Shown: positions 31,356 through 39,776 of the stretch, piece by piece | Layout: every line of letters begins with the position of its first letter | Numbering within the stretch: the stretch's first letter is position 1 | The notes under the pieces: generated by a model | The model's database searches: none | What the model was told of the DNA's origin: nothing | The model's input: only the letters and a program-made list of their open reading frames with translations | Assembly: GCA_045595785.1 (NCBI GenBank) | Contig: JAZOBE010000006.1 | Span: 1 to 64,000, forward strand | DNA from: SFLA01 sp045595785 | GTDB lineage: Bacteria > Bacillota > Clostridia > Oscillospirales > CAG-382 | DNA: 64,000 nucleotides | Direction of reading: 5' to 3' | Program-made: the position numbers and the translations under genes

Positions 31356-33980
31356 TTATACCAGTCTTTCCAATTCTGCAAGTATGCTTGCTTTAAGGGA
31401 AGTAAACTTCTCCAGCTTATCCTTTTCGATATTAACGACCTTTTCGGGCGCGCGGGAAACGAAGTCCGCGTTGTTAAGCTTGCTGTTAGCGGAAGCGATC
31501 ATCTTTTCTGCGTTTTCCAGCTCCTTGTTAAGACGTGCGCGTTCTGCCTCTGTGTCAACCATCTCGTTAACGGGGAGGTAAAGGACGCTGTCGCCGGAAA
31601 CGATACTTACAGCGTTTTCGGGCTCTTCATTTTCAAGGTAGGAAACCCCTGCGGCGGAAGCCAGCTTTTCAAAGAATATCTCGCTTCCCTCAAAGGCGGA
31701 TTTATCGGGTGTCTTAATAAAAATATGCGCCTTTCTGGAGGGGGGTACGTTCATTTCCGCACGGCGGTTACGAACAGCCTTTATAGCGTCAATAACGCCG
31801 GACATATATTTTTCGTCCTGAGGGAAATCAAAAGCAGGGTTAAAAGCAGGGTAATCGGATACCATTATGCTGTCTCCCTCGTGAGGAAGTGCCTGCCATA
31901 TCTCCTCTGTAATAAAGGGCATAAAGGGATGGAGCAATTTAAGGGTGCCGGAAAGCACGTAGTTAAGTGTCTGCTGTGCCGCCTTGTTGGTTGCACCGGT
32001 CTTATCAAAGAGTCTGGGCTTGATAAGCTCGATATACCAGTCGCACAGAATATCCCAAAGGAAATCGTAAAGGTTGCCCACAGCGATACCGATCTCGAAT
32101 TTATCAAGGTTTTCTCTGGTTTCCTTAACGACCTTGTTGTAAAGGGACAGTACCCACTTGTCCTCGGGACGGAGCGCAGATACGTCGAGGGAGGTAAAGT
32201 CTGTGTCGTCGGTCAGATTCATAAGAGTGAATCTTGCGGCGTTCCATATCTTGTTTGCAAAGTTACGGCTTGCCTCGACACGCTCGGAGGAGAATCTCAT
32301 ATCGTTTCCGGGAGAGTTTCCGGTTGCAAGAGTAAAGCGCAAAGCGTCCGCACCGTAGGTGGAGATGATCTCCAGCGGGTCAATACCGTTGCCCAAGGAT
32401 TTGGACATCTTTCTGCCCTGTGCGTCTCTTACCAGACCGTGAATAAGCACTGTGTTAAAGGGTGCCTTGCCCGTATATTCAAGAGAGGAGAATATCATAC
32501 GGGATACCCAGAAGGTTATAATATCATAACCGGTAACCAGCGTGTTTGTGGGGAAGAAGTATTTGTAGTCCTCAGTCTCCTTAGGCCAGCCCAAGGTAGA
32601 GAAGGGCCAAAGTGCAGAGGAAAACCAAGTATCCAGCGTATCGTCGTCCTGACGCATTTGCTTTCCGCACTTGGGACAAACAGCACTGCTTTCCTTGGTA
32701 ACTACAAGCTCACCGCAATCGTCGCAATAGAACGCGGGAATTCTGTGTCCCCACCAAAGCTGACGGGAAATACACCAGTCGCGTATATTTTCCATCCAAT
32801 GGAAATAGTTTTTATCAAATCTTTCGGGAATAAAGCGGATATCTCCCTCTCTTACTGCCTTGATAGCAGGCTGTGCAAGAGTCTTCATAGCAACAAACCA
32901 CTGCTTACTTGCTCTGGGCTCGATAGTGGTTCCGCAACGGTAGCAGGTGCCTACGTTGTGAGCGTGGTCCTCAACAGAAACAAGGAATCCGCCTTCCTCA
33001 AGGTCTTTAACAATAGCTTTTCTCGCCTCATATCTGTCCATGCCTGCATAAGCGGGGTAGTCCTCGGTGATATGAGCGTCGTCGGTCATTACGTTTATAA
33101 GGGGCAGATTGTGGCGTGCGCCAACCTCAAAGTCGTTGGGGTCGTGAGCAGGAGTGATCTTAACAACACCGGTACCGAAATCCTTCTCAACGTAATCATC
33201 CGCAACAACGGGAATCTCTCTGCCAACAAGAGGAAGGATAAGAGTTTTGCCGATAAGATGCTGATATCTTTCGTCAGAGGGGTTTACAGCAACGGCAGTA
33301 TCACCCAGCAGAGTTTCGGGTCTGGTGGTGGCAAGCTCAACGAACTCGTCGCTGTCCTTAACGGGATAGCGGATATGCCAGAAATGACCTGCCTGATCCT
33401 CGTACTCAACCTCCGCGTCGGAGATAGAGGTAAGGCAGTGGGGGCACCAGTTTATAATACGCTCACCGCGGTAGATAAGTCCTTTTTCATAAAGGCGTAC
33501 GAATACTTCCTTAACCGCCTCGGAGCAGCCCTCGTCAAGAGTAAAACGGGTTCTGGTCCAGTCGCAGGAGGAGCCGAGCTTTTTAAGCTGCTCAATAATT
33601 CTTCCGCCGTACTTGGTGTTCCAATCCCAAGCGCGCTCAAGGAATCCGTCTCTGCCGATATCCTCCTTGGAAACGCCTTCCTTGCGCATCTGCTCAACGA
33701 TTTTCGCCTCGGTCGCAATAGATGCGTGGTCGGTACCGGGAAGCCAAAGGGTGGAAAAACCGCACATACGCTTATAACGTGCAAGAATATCCTGCAGTGT
33801 GTTGTCCAGCGCGTGGCCCATATGCAGCTGACCGGTTATGTTGGGAGGAGGTATAACCATTGTAAAGGGAGTTTTAGTGTCGTCACGAAGAGGGGTGAAA
33901 TACCCGTTTTCGTTCCACATAGCATACAATCTGTCCTCAAAGGATGAGGGATCGTATTTGGTAGCAAGTTCTTTTTTCAT
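31356..33980 (-). CDS. valS: Valyl-tRNA synthetase
   Basis: 874 residues, normal length for bacterial ValRS. It charges tRNA-Val in the cytoplasm. The class I signature HIGH appears as HMGH in 'PPPNITGQLHMGHALDN', and KMSKS appears as KMSKSLGN. The editing (CP1) domain contains 'TTRPETLLGDTAVAV' and the 'GTDHASIATEAK' segment typical of ValRS. A C-terminal coiled coil ('AERARLNKELENAEKMI') completes the enzyme. The start lies 20 bases after the DUF1015 stop, so the two are probably cotranscribed. I see no T-box leader in front of either gene. Confidence 0.96.
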   Translation of the reverse strand: MKKELATKYDPSSFEDRLYAMWNENGYFTPLRDDTKTPFTMVIPPPNITGQLHMGHALDNTLQDILARYKRMCGFSTLWLPGTDHASIATEAKIVEQMRKEGVSKEDIGRDGFLERAWDWNTKYGGRIIEQLKKLGSSCDWTRTRFTLDEGCSEAVKEVFVRLYEKGLIYRGERIINWCPHCLTSISDAEVEYEDQAGHFWHIRYPVKDSDEFVELATTRPETLLGDTAVAVNPSDERYQHLIGKTLILPLVGREIPVVADDYVEKDFGTGVVKITPAHDPNDFEVGARHNLPLINVMTDDAHITEDYPAYAGMDRYEARKAIVKDLEEGGFLVSVEDHAHNVGTCYRCGTTIEPRASKQWFVAMKTLAQPAIKAVREGDIRFIPERFDKNYFHWMENIRDWCISRQLWWGHRIPAFYCDDCGELVVTKESSAVCPKCGKQMRQDDDTLDTWFSSALWPFSTLGWPKETEDYKYFFPTNTLVTGYDIITFWVSRMIFSSLEYTGKAPFNTVLIHGLVRDAQGRKMSKSLGNGIDPLEIISTYGADALRFTLATGNSPGNDMRFSSERVEASRNFANKIWNAARFTLMNLTDDTDFTSLDVSALRPEDKWVLSLYNKVVKETRENLDKFEIGIAVGNLYDFLWDILCDWYIELIKPRLFDKTGATNKAAQQTLNYVLSGTLKLLHPFMPFITEEIWQALPHEGDSIMVSDYPAFNPAFDFPQDEKYMSGVIDAIKAVRNRRAEMNVPPSRKAHIFIKTPDKSAFEGSEIFFEKLASAAGVSYLENEEPENAVSIVSGDSVLYLPVNEMVDTEAERARLNKELENAEKMIASANSKLNNADFVSRAPEKVVNIEKDKLEKFTSLKASILAELERLV

Positions 33981-34000
33981 TTTATTTTATCCTCGTCTTT

Positions 34001-35221
34001 TCAGAATAATCTTCTCATAATCAGTCCCGAGATGAGCTTGGGGTAAAAATAAGTGCTCTTCTGGGGCATTTTCTCGCCTGCGTCGGCAACGTCACGTATC
34101 TGGGAAACCTTGGTGGCGTTAAGTACAAAGCACGCAGACGCCTCACCCATATCGACAGCCTTTACGCCTTCTTCGATATCGCGGGTGTATTCAAGGCAGG
34201 TGTGGGAGGCAAGATCCTCCCTGGTCACCCCAAACTGCTTTTCCAGAATTACGTCGTGAAGCACGGAAACGTCCAGACTCTTAACGGGGCTTTGCCAATC
34301 CACCGCCCATTTAAGTGCGGCAACACGGTAAACACCGCCGGAGTATATGCCGAAAACGGGAATGGAATTGTTTTCTTCCAGCATCTTTTCCATTTCCGCC
34401 TTGTCTGCCACGGCAGTTATCTCAAAATCCTCTTCCATTCTCTCAAGTGCGGCTTCAACGTCCGCCTGCTTTTTAAGAATTCTGTGGGTGGGAAGCACCA
34501 GCAATCCCTCGGAATCCATATCCACCATTGTCATAAGCAGCATACCTGCTTCGGGATAACCCGTAAAATCACGGTAGCGGAGGGCGGTTTCATAACGGTG
34601 GTGTCCGTCAGCAATATAAAGCTTTTTGTCCGCAAATGCGTTAACTATCTCGTTTACCTGCGCTTCGTCGGAAATTTTCCACAAGGTGTGGGTAACTCCG
34701 CTTTCGTCGGTAACTACGGAAACGGGCTCGTTTTCGGTAACGCCGTTAAGCGAATTCTTTACCTTGCCGTCCTTGTCCTCGTAAAGAGAGTAAACGGAGG
34801 AGAAGGAGGTACGGGTGGCAAGGAGCAGACGGAATCTGTCCTCCTTGGCGCCGGAGAGGGTGTTTTCGTGAGGGAGCACTACCTTTTCGTCAAAGTTATA
34901 CGCCTTGCAAAGGGATATAATTCCGTCAAAAAAGTAATTCTTTCCGCCGTAATCAAAGGACACGCGGTAAAGATAGATGCTGTCCTTATCATCATAAGCC
35001 ACAACGCCGTTCTTTATCCAGCTTTCCAGAGTGTGGCGCGCTTCAACGTACTTGTTCTCGCCCTCGGGCTTTTCAAGTGTAACAAGGTTGAATACGCTTT
35101 TGTCTATAAGCGCCTGCCTCTCCGCAGGGGAGATTATATCGTAAGGAGGGCAGATGTTATTTTTTAATTTTCCTGCTTTTTTCGTGTAGCGCAGGGCTTT
35201 GAAGGGATAAATTTGTGCCAT
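34001..35221 (-). CDS. DUF1015 family protein
   Basis: 406 residues from the ATG at 35221 (MAQIYPFKALRY), with an AAGGAG site; the frame stays open upstream through a repeat region but without a ribosome site, so the longer version is rejected. The characteristic start 'PFKALRYTKK', 'CPPYDIISPAE', 'LPHENT', 'YIADGHHRYETAL' and the ending 'KSTYFYPKLISGL' mark the DUF1015 family, conserved in Clostridia. The DGHHR motif suggests a nucleotide- or metal-binding role, but no function is established to my knowledge. It is probably in an operon with valS. Confidence 0.9.
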   Translation of the reverse strand: MAQIYPFKALRYTKKAGKLKNNICPPYDIISPAERQALIDKSVFNLVTLEKPEGENKYVEARHTLESWIKNGVVAYDDKDSIYLYRVSFDYGGKNYFFDGIISLCKAYNFDEKVVLPHENTLSGAKEDRFRLLLATRTSFSSVYSLYEDKDGKVKNSLNGVTENEPVSVVTDESGVTHTLWKISDEAQVNEIVNAFADKKLYIADGHHRYETALRYRDFTGYPEAGMLLMTMVDMDSEGLLVLPTHRILKKQADVEAALERMEEDFEITAVADKAEMEKMLEENNSIPVFGIYSGGVYRVAALKWAVDWQSPVKSLDVSVLHDVILEKQFGVTREDLASHTCLEYTRDIEEGVKAVDMGEASACFVLNATKVSQIRDVADAGEKMPQKSTYFYPKLISGLIMRRLF

Positions 35222-35289
35222 AATATAAATACTCCTTGATAACGCATTCATTTGGCGCAGACCCAAAAACGCAATAAGTAAAATGTTTT

Positions 35290-35435
35290 GATAATCGTAG
35301 GGGACGGCGTCCTCGAAACGCACCCCACAAATGCTGGAACGCATTTGCAGGGACCCCGCTCCGAAACGCACCCCACAAATGCTGGAACGCATTTGCAGGG
35401 ACCCCGCTCCGACGTCCCGCTTTTCGTACGGTTTT
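35290..35435. repeat. MITE-like repeat region with a duplicated 48-base hairpin unit
   Basis: Two adjacent 48-base units (35314-35361 and 35362-35409) are identical over nearly their entire length. Each contains the stem CAAATGC / GCATTTG. The pair is bracketed by CGTAGGGGACG on the left and CGTCCC...CGTACG on the right, an imperfect inverted repeat. No gene is present. Such palindromic intergenic repeats often spread by transposases acting in trans. Confidence 0.7.
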
Positions 35436-35484
35436 ATTGGTAGAAATCCTTGCAGGATTTCCTGCAAATTTATTTTATTTGCGT

Positions 35485-35580
35485 TTTTGTAGACGTTTTT
35501 ACTCGGGAGGCAGTAGAATACTACAGCTCCCCGCTCGTAAAAACGCCTTCTGCATCCAAATGCTCTGCGTTCTTTAGATC
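35485..35580. repeat. Dispersed palindromic repeat, related to the one at 49618
   Basis: A long hairpin spans 35494-35545: CGTTTTTAC pairs with GTAAAAACG, GGGAG with CTCCC, and GTAG with CTAC around AATA. The right part (CTACAGCT...CCGCT...ACGCC...AATGCT-TGCG) is also seen, diverged, at 49646-49700. It could double as the pcrA terminator region's mirror, but no T run fits well. Confidence 0.55.
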
Positions 35581-35586
35581 GTTATT

Positions 35587-37914
35587 TCATTTTACTTCAG
35601 TTAGCTTCGCATACTGTCCCAGTAATTTCTTCACCGTGCCGTTATCAAACTGTATCTCATACAGCACGTCGCCGCCCATCGCCTCGGCGGTGATTATCTC
35701 ACCCTCACCGAAAAATGCGTGGCGCACACGGGCGCCGGGCTTTATCATAGGCGTGTCCTTTTTGGGAGCAGAGGTGGTAAAGGTAGATCTTGCCGCGTAT
35801 GCCGCAGGATCCTTTTTCTGCTTGTAAGGGGCGCTGTAGCTTGCACGCGCCTCCGTCTTTATACATTCCTCGGGAATTTCCTCTGCAAAACGGGAAATTC
35901 GGTTTACGTTGGTCTGTCCGTACATCATACGGGTGGAGGTGTGAAGTATAATAAGCTGCTTTCTGGCTCTGGTCATAGCAACGTATGCCAGTCTGCGCTC
36001 CTCCTCTAATTCCTTTTTCTCCGCCACCGACCTTGAGGATGGGAACAGACCGTCCTCAAATCCGGGCAGGAACACGGTGTTAAACTCAAGTCCCTTTGCG
36101 GAGTGTACTGTCATAAGCGTTACTCTGGGCTGGTCGGGGTCGTAATCGTCGGTATCGGAAACAAGAGAAATATCCTCCAAAAACGCTTGAAGCGTGGGGC
36201 TTTCCGCGGTTTCCTCAAAGAGCCTTGCGGAGGATATAAATTCCTCTGCGTTACGTAACTTGTCTTCTCCGTCCTCACCGGAAACAAGGAACTGCTTGTA
36301 CTGGGTCTTTTCCATTACCTTGTCCACAATTTCGGATAAGGTGTGTGTCTGTGCAAACTCACGCAATTCCTCAATAAGCATACAGAATTGGTTAAGCTTT
36401 GCCTGCGCCCTTGAAAGACCGGGCACCTCGTCGCTTCTGCAAGCCGCCTCGAGGAGAGATATATTCTCTCTGGAAGCAAATGCGGTAAGTCCGTCTACCG
36501 TGGTTTTTCCAATTCCTCTTGCAGGTACGTTTATTATACGGTGTGCGCGCACGTCGTCTCTGGGATTAAGGATAACCGAAAGATATGCGATAATATCTTT
36601 AATTTCCTTTCTCTCAAAAAAGCGTATGCCGCCGTAAACGCAATAAGGTATGTGTGCGTGTGACAAGGCGCTTTCAATAGCGTTCGCCTGAGCGTTAACA
36701 CGGTAAAGCACCGCAAAATCACCGTATCCGTTAATACGGGTCCTTACCTTATCGTCGATATAATTTACAATGTACTGTGCTTCCTCCGTCTGTGTGGGAA
36801 GTCTTTTTAAGGTTATCTTCTCACCGTCGCCCGCATCGGTCCAAAGGGTCTTTCCCTTTCTTCCGCTGTTGTTGGATATAACCTCGTTTGCGGCGGTAAG
36901 TATATTTTGGGTGGAACGGTAGTTTTGCTCAAGCCGTACCGTTTTGGTTTGGGGAAACTGTTTATCAAAATTAAGAATATTCTCAACCGTAGCACCGCGG
37001 AAGGAGTATATGGACTGGTCGTCGTCTCCCACCACGCAGACGTTCCGCTTGTCTCCTGCCAGATAATGTATAAGCTGGCTTTGGGAAGGGTTCGTGTCCT
37101 GATATTCGTCTACAAGTATATATTCAAACTTTTTTCTGTATCTCTCAAGCACCTCGGGATGAGTATCAAAGAGAATATTTGTAAAAAGAATAATATCGTC
37201 AAAGTCCAAAGCCGATGCGTTTTTCATTGTACGCGCGTACTCTGTGTAGACCGATGAAATATGCTTTTCCCTGAAATCGGATGCGGTGGCGGCGTATTCC
37301 TCCGCCGTGTATCCTTTTTCCTTTATACGGCTTATCTCGTTTTGTACAACGGCAGGGGATAAAATATCCTCGCTTAAATTCAGCTTTTTAATACAGGCGG
37401 CAATAGTCTTCTTGCTGTCGTCACTGTCATATATGGTAAAGCTGTTGTCAAAATCCAAAAGATGAATATGCTTTCGAAGTATACGCACGCATATAGAGTG
37501 GAACGTGCCTGCCCATATCTCACTTGCCCCGTCACCCAAAGACGCTTTAAGACGGGTGCGGAATTCCTCCGCCGCCTTGTTGGTAAAGGTAACACACAGC
37601 ACCTGAGAGGGGAACGCAGGGGATACCGCCAGCTTGCGGAGATAATCCTTTATCTGCATATCCTCACCGTAATCGTAAAGATATTGCATATAGCTCAGGT
37701 CCGCTTCCTCCGGCTTTTCTGCTTCTGCAATATAAGCATTTCCGTAGTTAACTATATGTGCAATTCGGTTTACCAACACGGTGGTCTTTCCGCTTCCTGC
37801 GCCTGCAAGCACCAGAAGGGGACCCTTTACGGTAAACACGGCTTCTCTCTGTTTATCGTTAAGATTGCGGTACAACCGCTTAAAAAGTTTTCGTTTTGCC
37901 TCAGTAAATGTCAT
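35587..37914 (-). CDS. pcrA: ATP-dependent DNA helicase PcrA/UvrD
   Basis: 775 residues, superfamily 1A helicase of usual length. Motif I 'AGAGSGKTTVLV', motif Ia 'TFTNKAAEEFRTR', motif II 'ILVDEYQDTNPSQ', motif III 'VGDDDQSIYSFRGA', motif IV 'LEQNYRS', motif V 'VTLMTVHSAKGLEF' and motif VI 'EERRLAYVAMTRAR' are all present. The C-terminal 'PGARVRHAFFGEGEII' module is the Tudor-like RNA-polymerase-binding tail of Gram-positive PcrA. It unwinds DNA in repair and replication. The gene is monocistronic; an ATTGG-rich region with a weak site precedes the start at 37914. Confidence 0.95.
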   Translation of the reverse strand: MTFTEAKRKLFKRLYRNLNDKQREAVFTVKGPLLVLAGAGSGKTTVLVNRIAHIVNYGNAYIAEAEKPEEADLSYMQYLYDYGEDMQIKDYLRKLAVSPAFPSQVLCVTFTNKAAEEFRTRLKASLGDGASEIWAGTFHSICVRILRKHIHLLDFDNSFTIYDSDDSKKTIAACIKKLNLSEDILSPAVVQNEISRIKEKGYTAEEYAATASDFREKHISSVYTEYARTMKNASALDFDDIILFTNILFDTHPEVLERYRKKFEYILVDEYQDTNPSQSQLIHYLAGDKRNVCVVGDDDQSIYSFRGATVENILNFDKQFPQTKTVRLEQNYRSTQNILTAANEVISNNSGRKGKTLWTDAGDGEKITLKRLPTQTEEAQYIVNYIDDKVRTRINGYGDFAVLYRVNAQANAIESALSHAHIPYCVYGGIRFFERKEIKDIIAYLSVILNPRDDVRAHRIINVPARGIGKTTVDGLTAFASRENISLLEAACRSDEVPGLSRAQAKLNQFCMLIEELREFAQTHTLSEIVDKVMEKTQYKQFLVSGEDGEDKLRNAEEFISSARLFEETAESPTLQAFLEDISLVSDTDDYDPDQPRVTLMTVHSAKGLEFNTVFLPGFEDGLFPSSRSVAEKKELEEERRLAYVAMTRARKQLIILHTSTRMMYGQTNVNRISRFAEEIPEECIKTEARASYSAPYKQKKDPAAYAARSTFTTSAPKKDTPMIKPGARVRHAFFGEGEIITAEAMGGDVLYEIQFDNGTVKKLLGQYAKLTEVK

Positions 37915-37965
37915 TGGTTCACCATTTTTACGTTAATCAACACATTATACTATATATTGAAGAAA

Positions 37966-38004
37966 AAATCAAGGATTGCTTTTACAAAGGTAAAAGCAAT
38001 CCGT
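37966..38004 (-). terminator. Terminator of the RHH regulator gene
   Basis: A perfect 13-base stem (GGATTGCTTTTAC at 37973-37985 with GTAAAAGCAATCC at 37990-38002). On the minus strand it is followed by TTGATTTTTT. Confidence 0.88.
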
Positions 38005-38013
38005 TTTGTTTTT

Positions 38014-38205
38014 TTATTTTTTGTACAGAACTTCACTGCTTACGGGAATTTCGCCGTTTTCTTTTTCAAACTCCTTTACGCATTCCGAAGCAAGAAACTC
38101 AAGCTGTGCATTAAGAGAACGCTTGTTGTACTTTGCCACAACTGTAATTTTATACAGCAATTCAGGCTCAAATCTTATTCCGGTTTGTATTTTACTTGTC
38201 GCCAT
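38014..38205 (-). CDS. Small ribbon-helix-helix (Arc-type) DNA-binding protein
   Basis: 63 residues. 'TGIRFEPELLYKITVVAKYNKRSLNAQLEFLASECVKEFEKENG' follows the Arc/MetJ plan: a short beta strand (IQTGIRF), helix A (PELLYKITVVAKY) and helix B after the 'NKRSLNAQ' turn. Such proteins dimerise and bind short operator repeats. GAGGTG sits in front of the start. It is divergent from an XRE regulator, and both probably share the repeated operator at 38231-38280. No toxin gene follows, since the gene ends at a strong terminator, so a toxin-antitoxin role is not supported. Confidence 0.82.
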   Translation of the reverse strand: MATSKIQTGIRFEPELLYKITVVAKYNKRSLNAQLEFLASECVKEFEKENGEIPVSSEVLYKK

Positions 38206-38230
38206 GATAACACCTCACTATCATTTTAAT

Positions 38231-38280
38231 AACATTATACTAACTTTTCTCTTGAAAATATACTAACACTATGTTATCAT
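38231..38280. promoter_or_regulatory. Divergent promoter and operator region between RHH and XRE genes
   Basis: TATACTAAC occurs twice (38236-38244 and 38259-38267). The first copy overlaps the minus-strand TATAAT (38239-38234) that should serve the RHH gene. The second lies in the spacer of the XRE promoter (TTGAAA 38252-38257, 17 bases, TATCAT 38275-38280). ATAACAT...ATGTTAT brackets the region as an inverted repeat. Confidence 0.65.
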
Positions 38281-38301
38281 ATACACGGAGGTGATACGAA
38301 A

Positions 38302-38526
38302 ATGCAAAATAAAAATGAGCTTTTTGTTATGTGTGAGAATATTAAAAGAATACGCATCGCACACGGGCTGTCAGAAAAAGATATGGCGGAGGTGTTGGGG
38401 ATAAGCGTTTATGTGCTTACAAAACTTGAAGCGGGCGATATTTCCTTGCGGCTGAAGGCAGATGCGATTATTAGACTTTGCCGCCGCTTCGGCATAGAGC
38501 CAAAAGATGTTTTTGTTCCTATGTGA
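38302..38526 (+). CDS. Small XRE-family helix-turn-helix regulator
   Basis: 74 residues comprising one Cro/CI-type HTH: 'CENIKRIRIAHGLSEKDMAEVLGISVYVLTKLEAGDISLRLKADAIIRLCRRFGI'. The recognition helix is around 'SVYVLTKLEAG', and the 'EPKDVF' ending is typical of the family. It starts 8 bases after a strong GGAGGTGAT site. It probably autoregulates with the divergent RHH protein. No prophage or conjugative genes are near, so its target may be the adjacent B12 genes or only itself. Confidence 0.85.
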   Translation: MQNKNELFVMCENIKRIRIAHGLSEKDMAEVLGISVYVLTKLEAGDISLRLKADAIIRLCRRFGIEPKDVFVPM

Positions 38527-38594
38527 GTATTTCTTGACTTATTTTGCTTGCGGATATATAATAAACACATCCAAAGAAAAAGCAGAAAACGTTT

Positions 38595-38765
38595 TGTGGC
38601 GTGTGTCGGCGTGTAGAAAAACCGCACCCGCCGTGAAGGAAAGTAGGGTTTGATTCCCTCGCAACAGCCATTGCCGTGAAAGCCGGAATACTTCTCTTTC
38701 TGTAAAATGCGTCACCCGCTTGGGCAAACGCTTTTCCCCGAAGAAAGCGTGAAGCGGGCAGGACG
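38595..38765 (+). promoter_or_regulatory. Cobalamin (B12) riboswitch
   Basis: The leader contains, in order, GGAAAGTAGGG, TTTGATTCCCT, CGCAACAGCC, GCCGTGA and the B12-box-like AGCCGGAATAC (38681-38691). This is the order of conserved elements in cobalamin aptamers. A further stem (CCCGCTT / AAGCGGG at about 38716-38758) encloses an inner hairpin. The genes that follow are a transcobalamin-like lipoprotein and an ECF substrate-binding subunit, as expected for B12 uptake. Exact limits are estimated. Confidence 0.82.
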
Positions 38766-38766
38766 A

Positions 38767-38809
38767 TTTTTCTCCGGATAATACTATTTTTTATTTTTAA
38801 GGAGAAAAA
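38767..38809 (+). promoter_or_regulatory. Anti-Shine-Dalgarno hairpin downstream of the B12 aptamer
   Basis: TTTTTCTCC (38767-38775) is perfectly complementary to GGAGAAAAA (38801-38809), which contains the ribosome site of the next gene. Pairing would hide the site, suggesting translational control by the riboswitch. No terminator with a long U tract is visible. Confidence 0.6.
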
Positions 38810-38811
38810 AC

Positions 38812-39225
38812 ATGAAAAAGCTTTTATCAATTTCCCTCGTTTTGGTTTTGGTCATCTTTGCCTTTGCTTCCTGCAAGGAACAGCCTACAGGTCTGTGGAA
38901 GGACGCAACCTATACCGAAAACTCTTCGGTAGGCGAGGGCGGCACCACCTTTACACTTAAAATAACCGCAGAGGAAAAAACCGTTGTTTTAACCGTTTCT
39001 ACGGATAAAACCACCCTTGGCGATTCGCTTACCCAGCTTGAATTGCTTGACGGCGAGATGGGAGATTTTGGCTTGTACGTAAAGCAGGTGAACGGCATGA
39101 CTCTGGATTATGATACCCACGGAATGTACTGGGCGCTGTACGTCGGCGGCGAATATGCCCTTACCGGTGCAGACGGTGTAACTGTTACAAACGGAGCCGA
39201 ATATGAATTCAAAGCAGAGAAATAG
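38812..39225 (+). CDS. DUF4430 lipoprotein, transcobalamin-like (predicted B12-binding)
   Basis: 137 residues. A lipoprotein signal ends FASC (lipid Cys21). The body is a small beta domain: 'FTLKITAEEKTVVLTVSTDKTTLGDSLTQLELL', then 'NGMTLDYDTHGMYWALYVGGEYALTGADGVTVTNGAEYEF'. This is the DUF4430 fold, related to the C-terminal domain of transcobalamin and intrinsic factor. Anchored outside, it probably captures cobalamin for the membrane subunit encoded next. It sits directly behind the B12 riboswitch and overlaps the next gene by 23 bases. Confidence 0.88.
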   Translation: MKKLLSISLVLVLVIFAFASCKEQPTGLWKDATYTENSSVGEGGTTFTLKITAEEKTVVLTVSTDKTTLGDSLTQLELLDGEMGDFGLYVKQVNGMTLDYDTHGMYWALYVGGEYALTGADGVTVTNGAEYEFKAEK

Positions 39226-39751
39226 CCGTTCGCTGTTTAAGACGCTGTTTCATCTTGTGTTGTTTGCAATGCTGGGCGCATTGATGTACGCATCAAAATG
39301 GGCGCTTCAGGCACTTCCAAACATACATCTTATCGGGTTTTTCATAATGGCGTTTACCGCGGTATACCGCGGGCAGGCGCTCATACCCATATATATTTTC
39401 GTGTTTCTTTGCGGCCTCTTCGATGGCTTCGGGGTGTGGTGGGTGCCGTATCTGTACATATGGACTATCCTTTGGGGGATAACAATGCTTGTCCCCCAAA
39501 AAATAATTACAAGCAAGTGGGGATATTTTATATGCCCTCTTGTTTGCGGATTGTTCGGTCTTGCCTTCGGTGCGCTGTATGCACCGGGTCAGGCGCTTCT
39601 TTACGGGCTTGATCTTCAGGCAACTCTGGGATGGATAGCCACGGGATTTTTATTTGATATTTATCATTGCGTCGGCAATTTTGCCTCAGGCTTTTTGGTA
39701 ACTCCCTTCGTGCTGTTACTGCTAAAGCTTGAGAAAATATACAGCCGTTAA
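39203..39751 (+). CDS. ECF transporter S component, predicted cobalamin-specific
   Basis: 182 residues with about six hydrophobic helices. 'VLFAMLGALMYASKWALQALPNIHLIGFFIMAFTAVYRG' is typical of ECF S components; 'GLFDGFGVWWVPYLYIWTILWGI' and 'GLAFGALYAPGQALLYG' resemble the CbrT-type group. It would bind vitamin B12 in the membrane and work with shared EcfA/EcfT subunits encoded elsewhere. A CGGAG site lies inside the preceding gene. Substrate assignment rests on the riboswitch and the DUF4430 partner. Confidence 0.87.
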   Translation: MNSKQRNSRSLFKTLFHLVLFAMLGALMYASKWALQALPNIHLIGFFIMAFTAVYRGQALIPIYIFVFLCGLFDGFGVWWVPYLYIWTILWGITMLVPQKIITSKWGYFICPLVCGLFGLAFGALYAPGQALLYGLDLQATLGWIATGFLFDIYHCVGNFASGFLVTPFVLLLLKLEKIYSR

Positions 39752-39776
39752 AATTTTTTAAGAAAGGGTGATTTTT

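Noticed and set aside
31725..33947. A 740-codon plus-strand open frame opposite valS
   Set aside because: valS on the minus strand carries all class I synthetase motifs; the antisense frame has no recognisable domain or ribosome site.
35222..35586. T-box leader for the DUF1015-valS operon
   Set aside because: No T-box core or specifier stem is seen; the interval is occupied by palindromic repeats.
38014..38526. Toxin-antitoxin system
   Set aside because: Both small proteins are DNA-binding folds, are divergent, and the RHH gene ends at a terminator with no toxin following.
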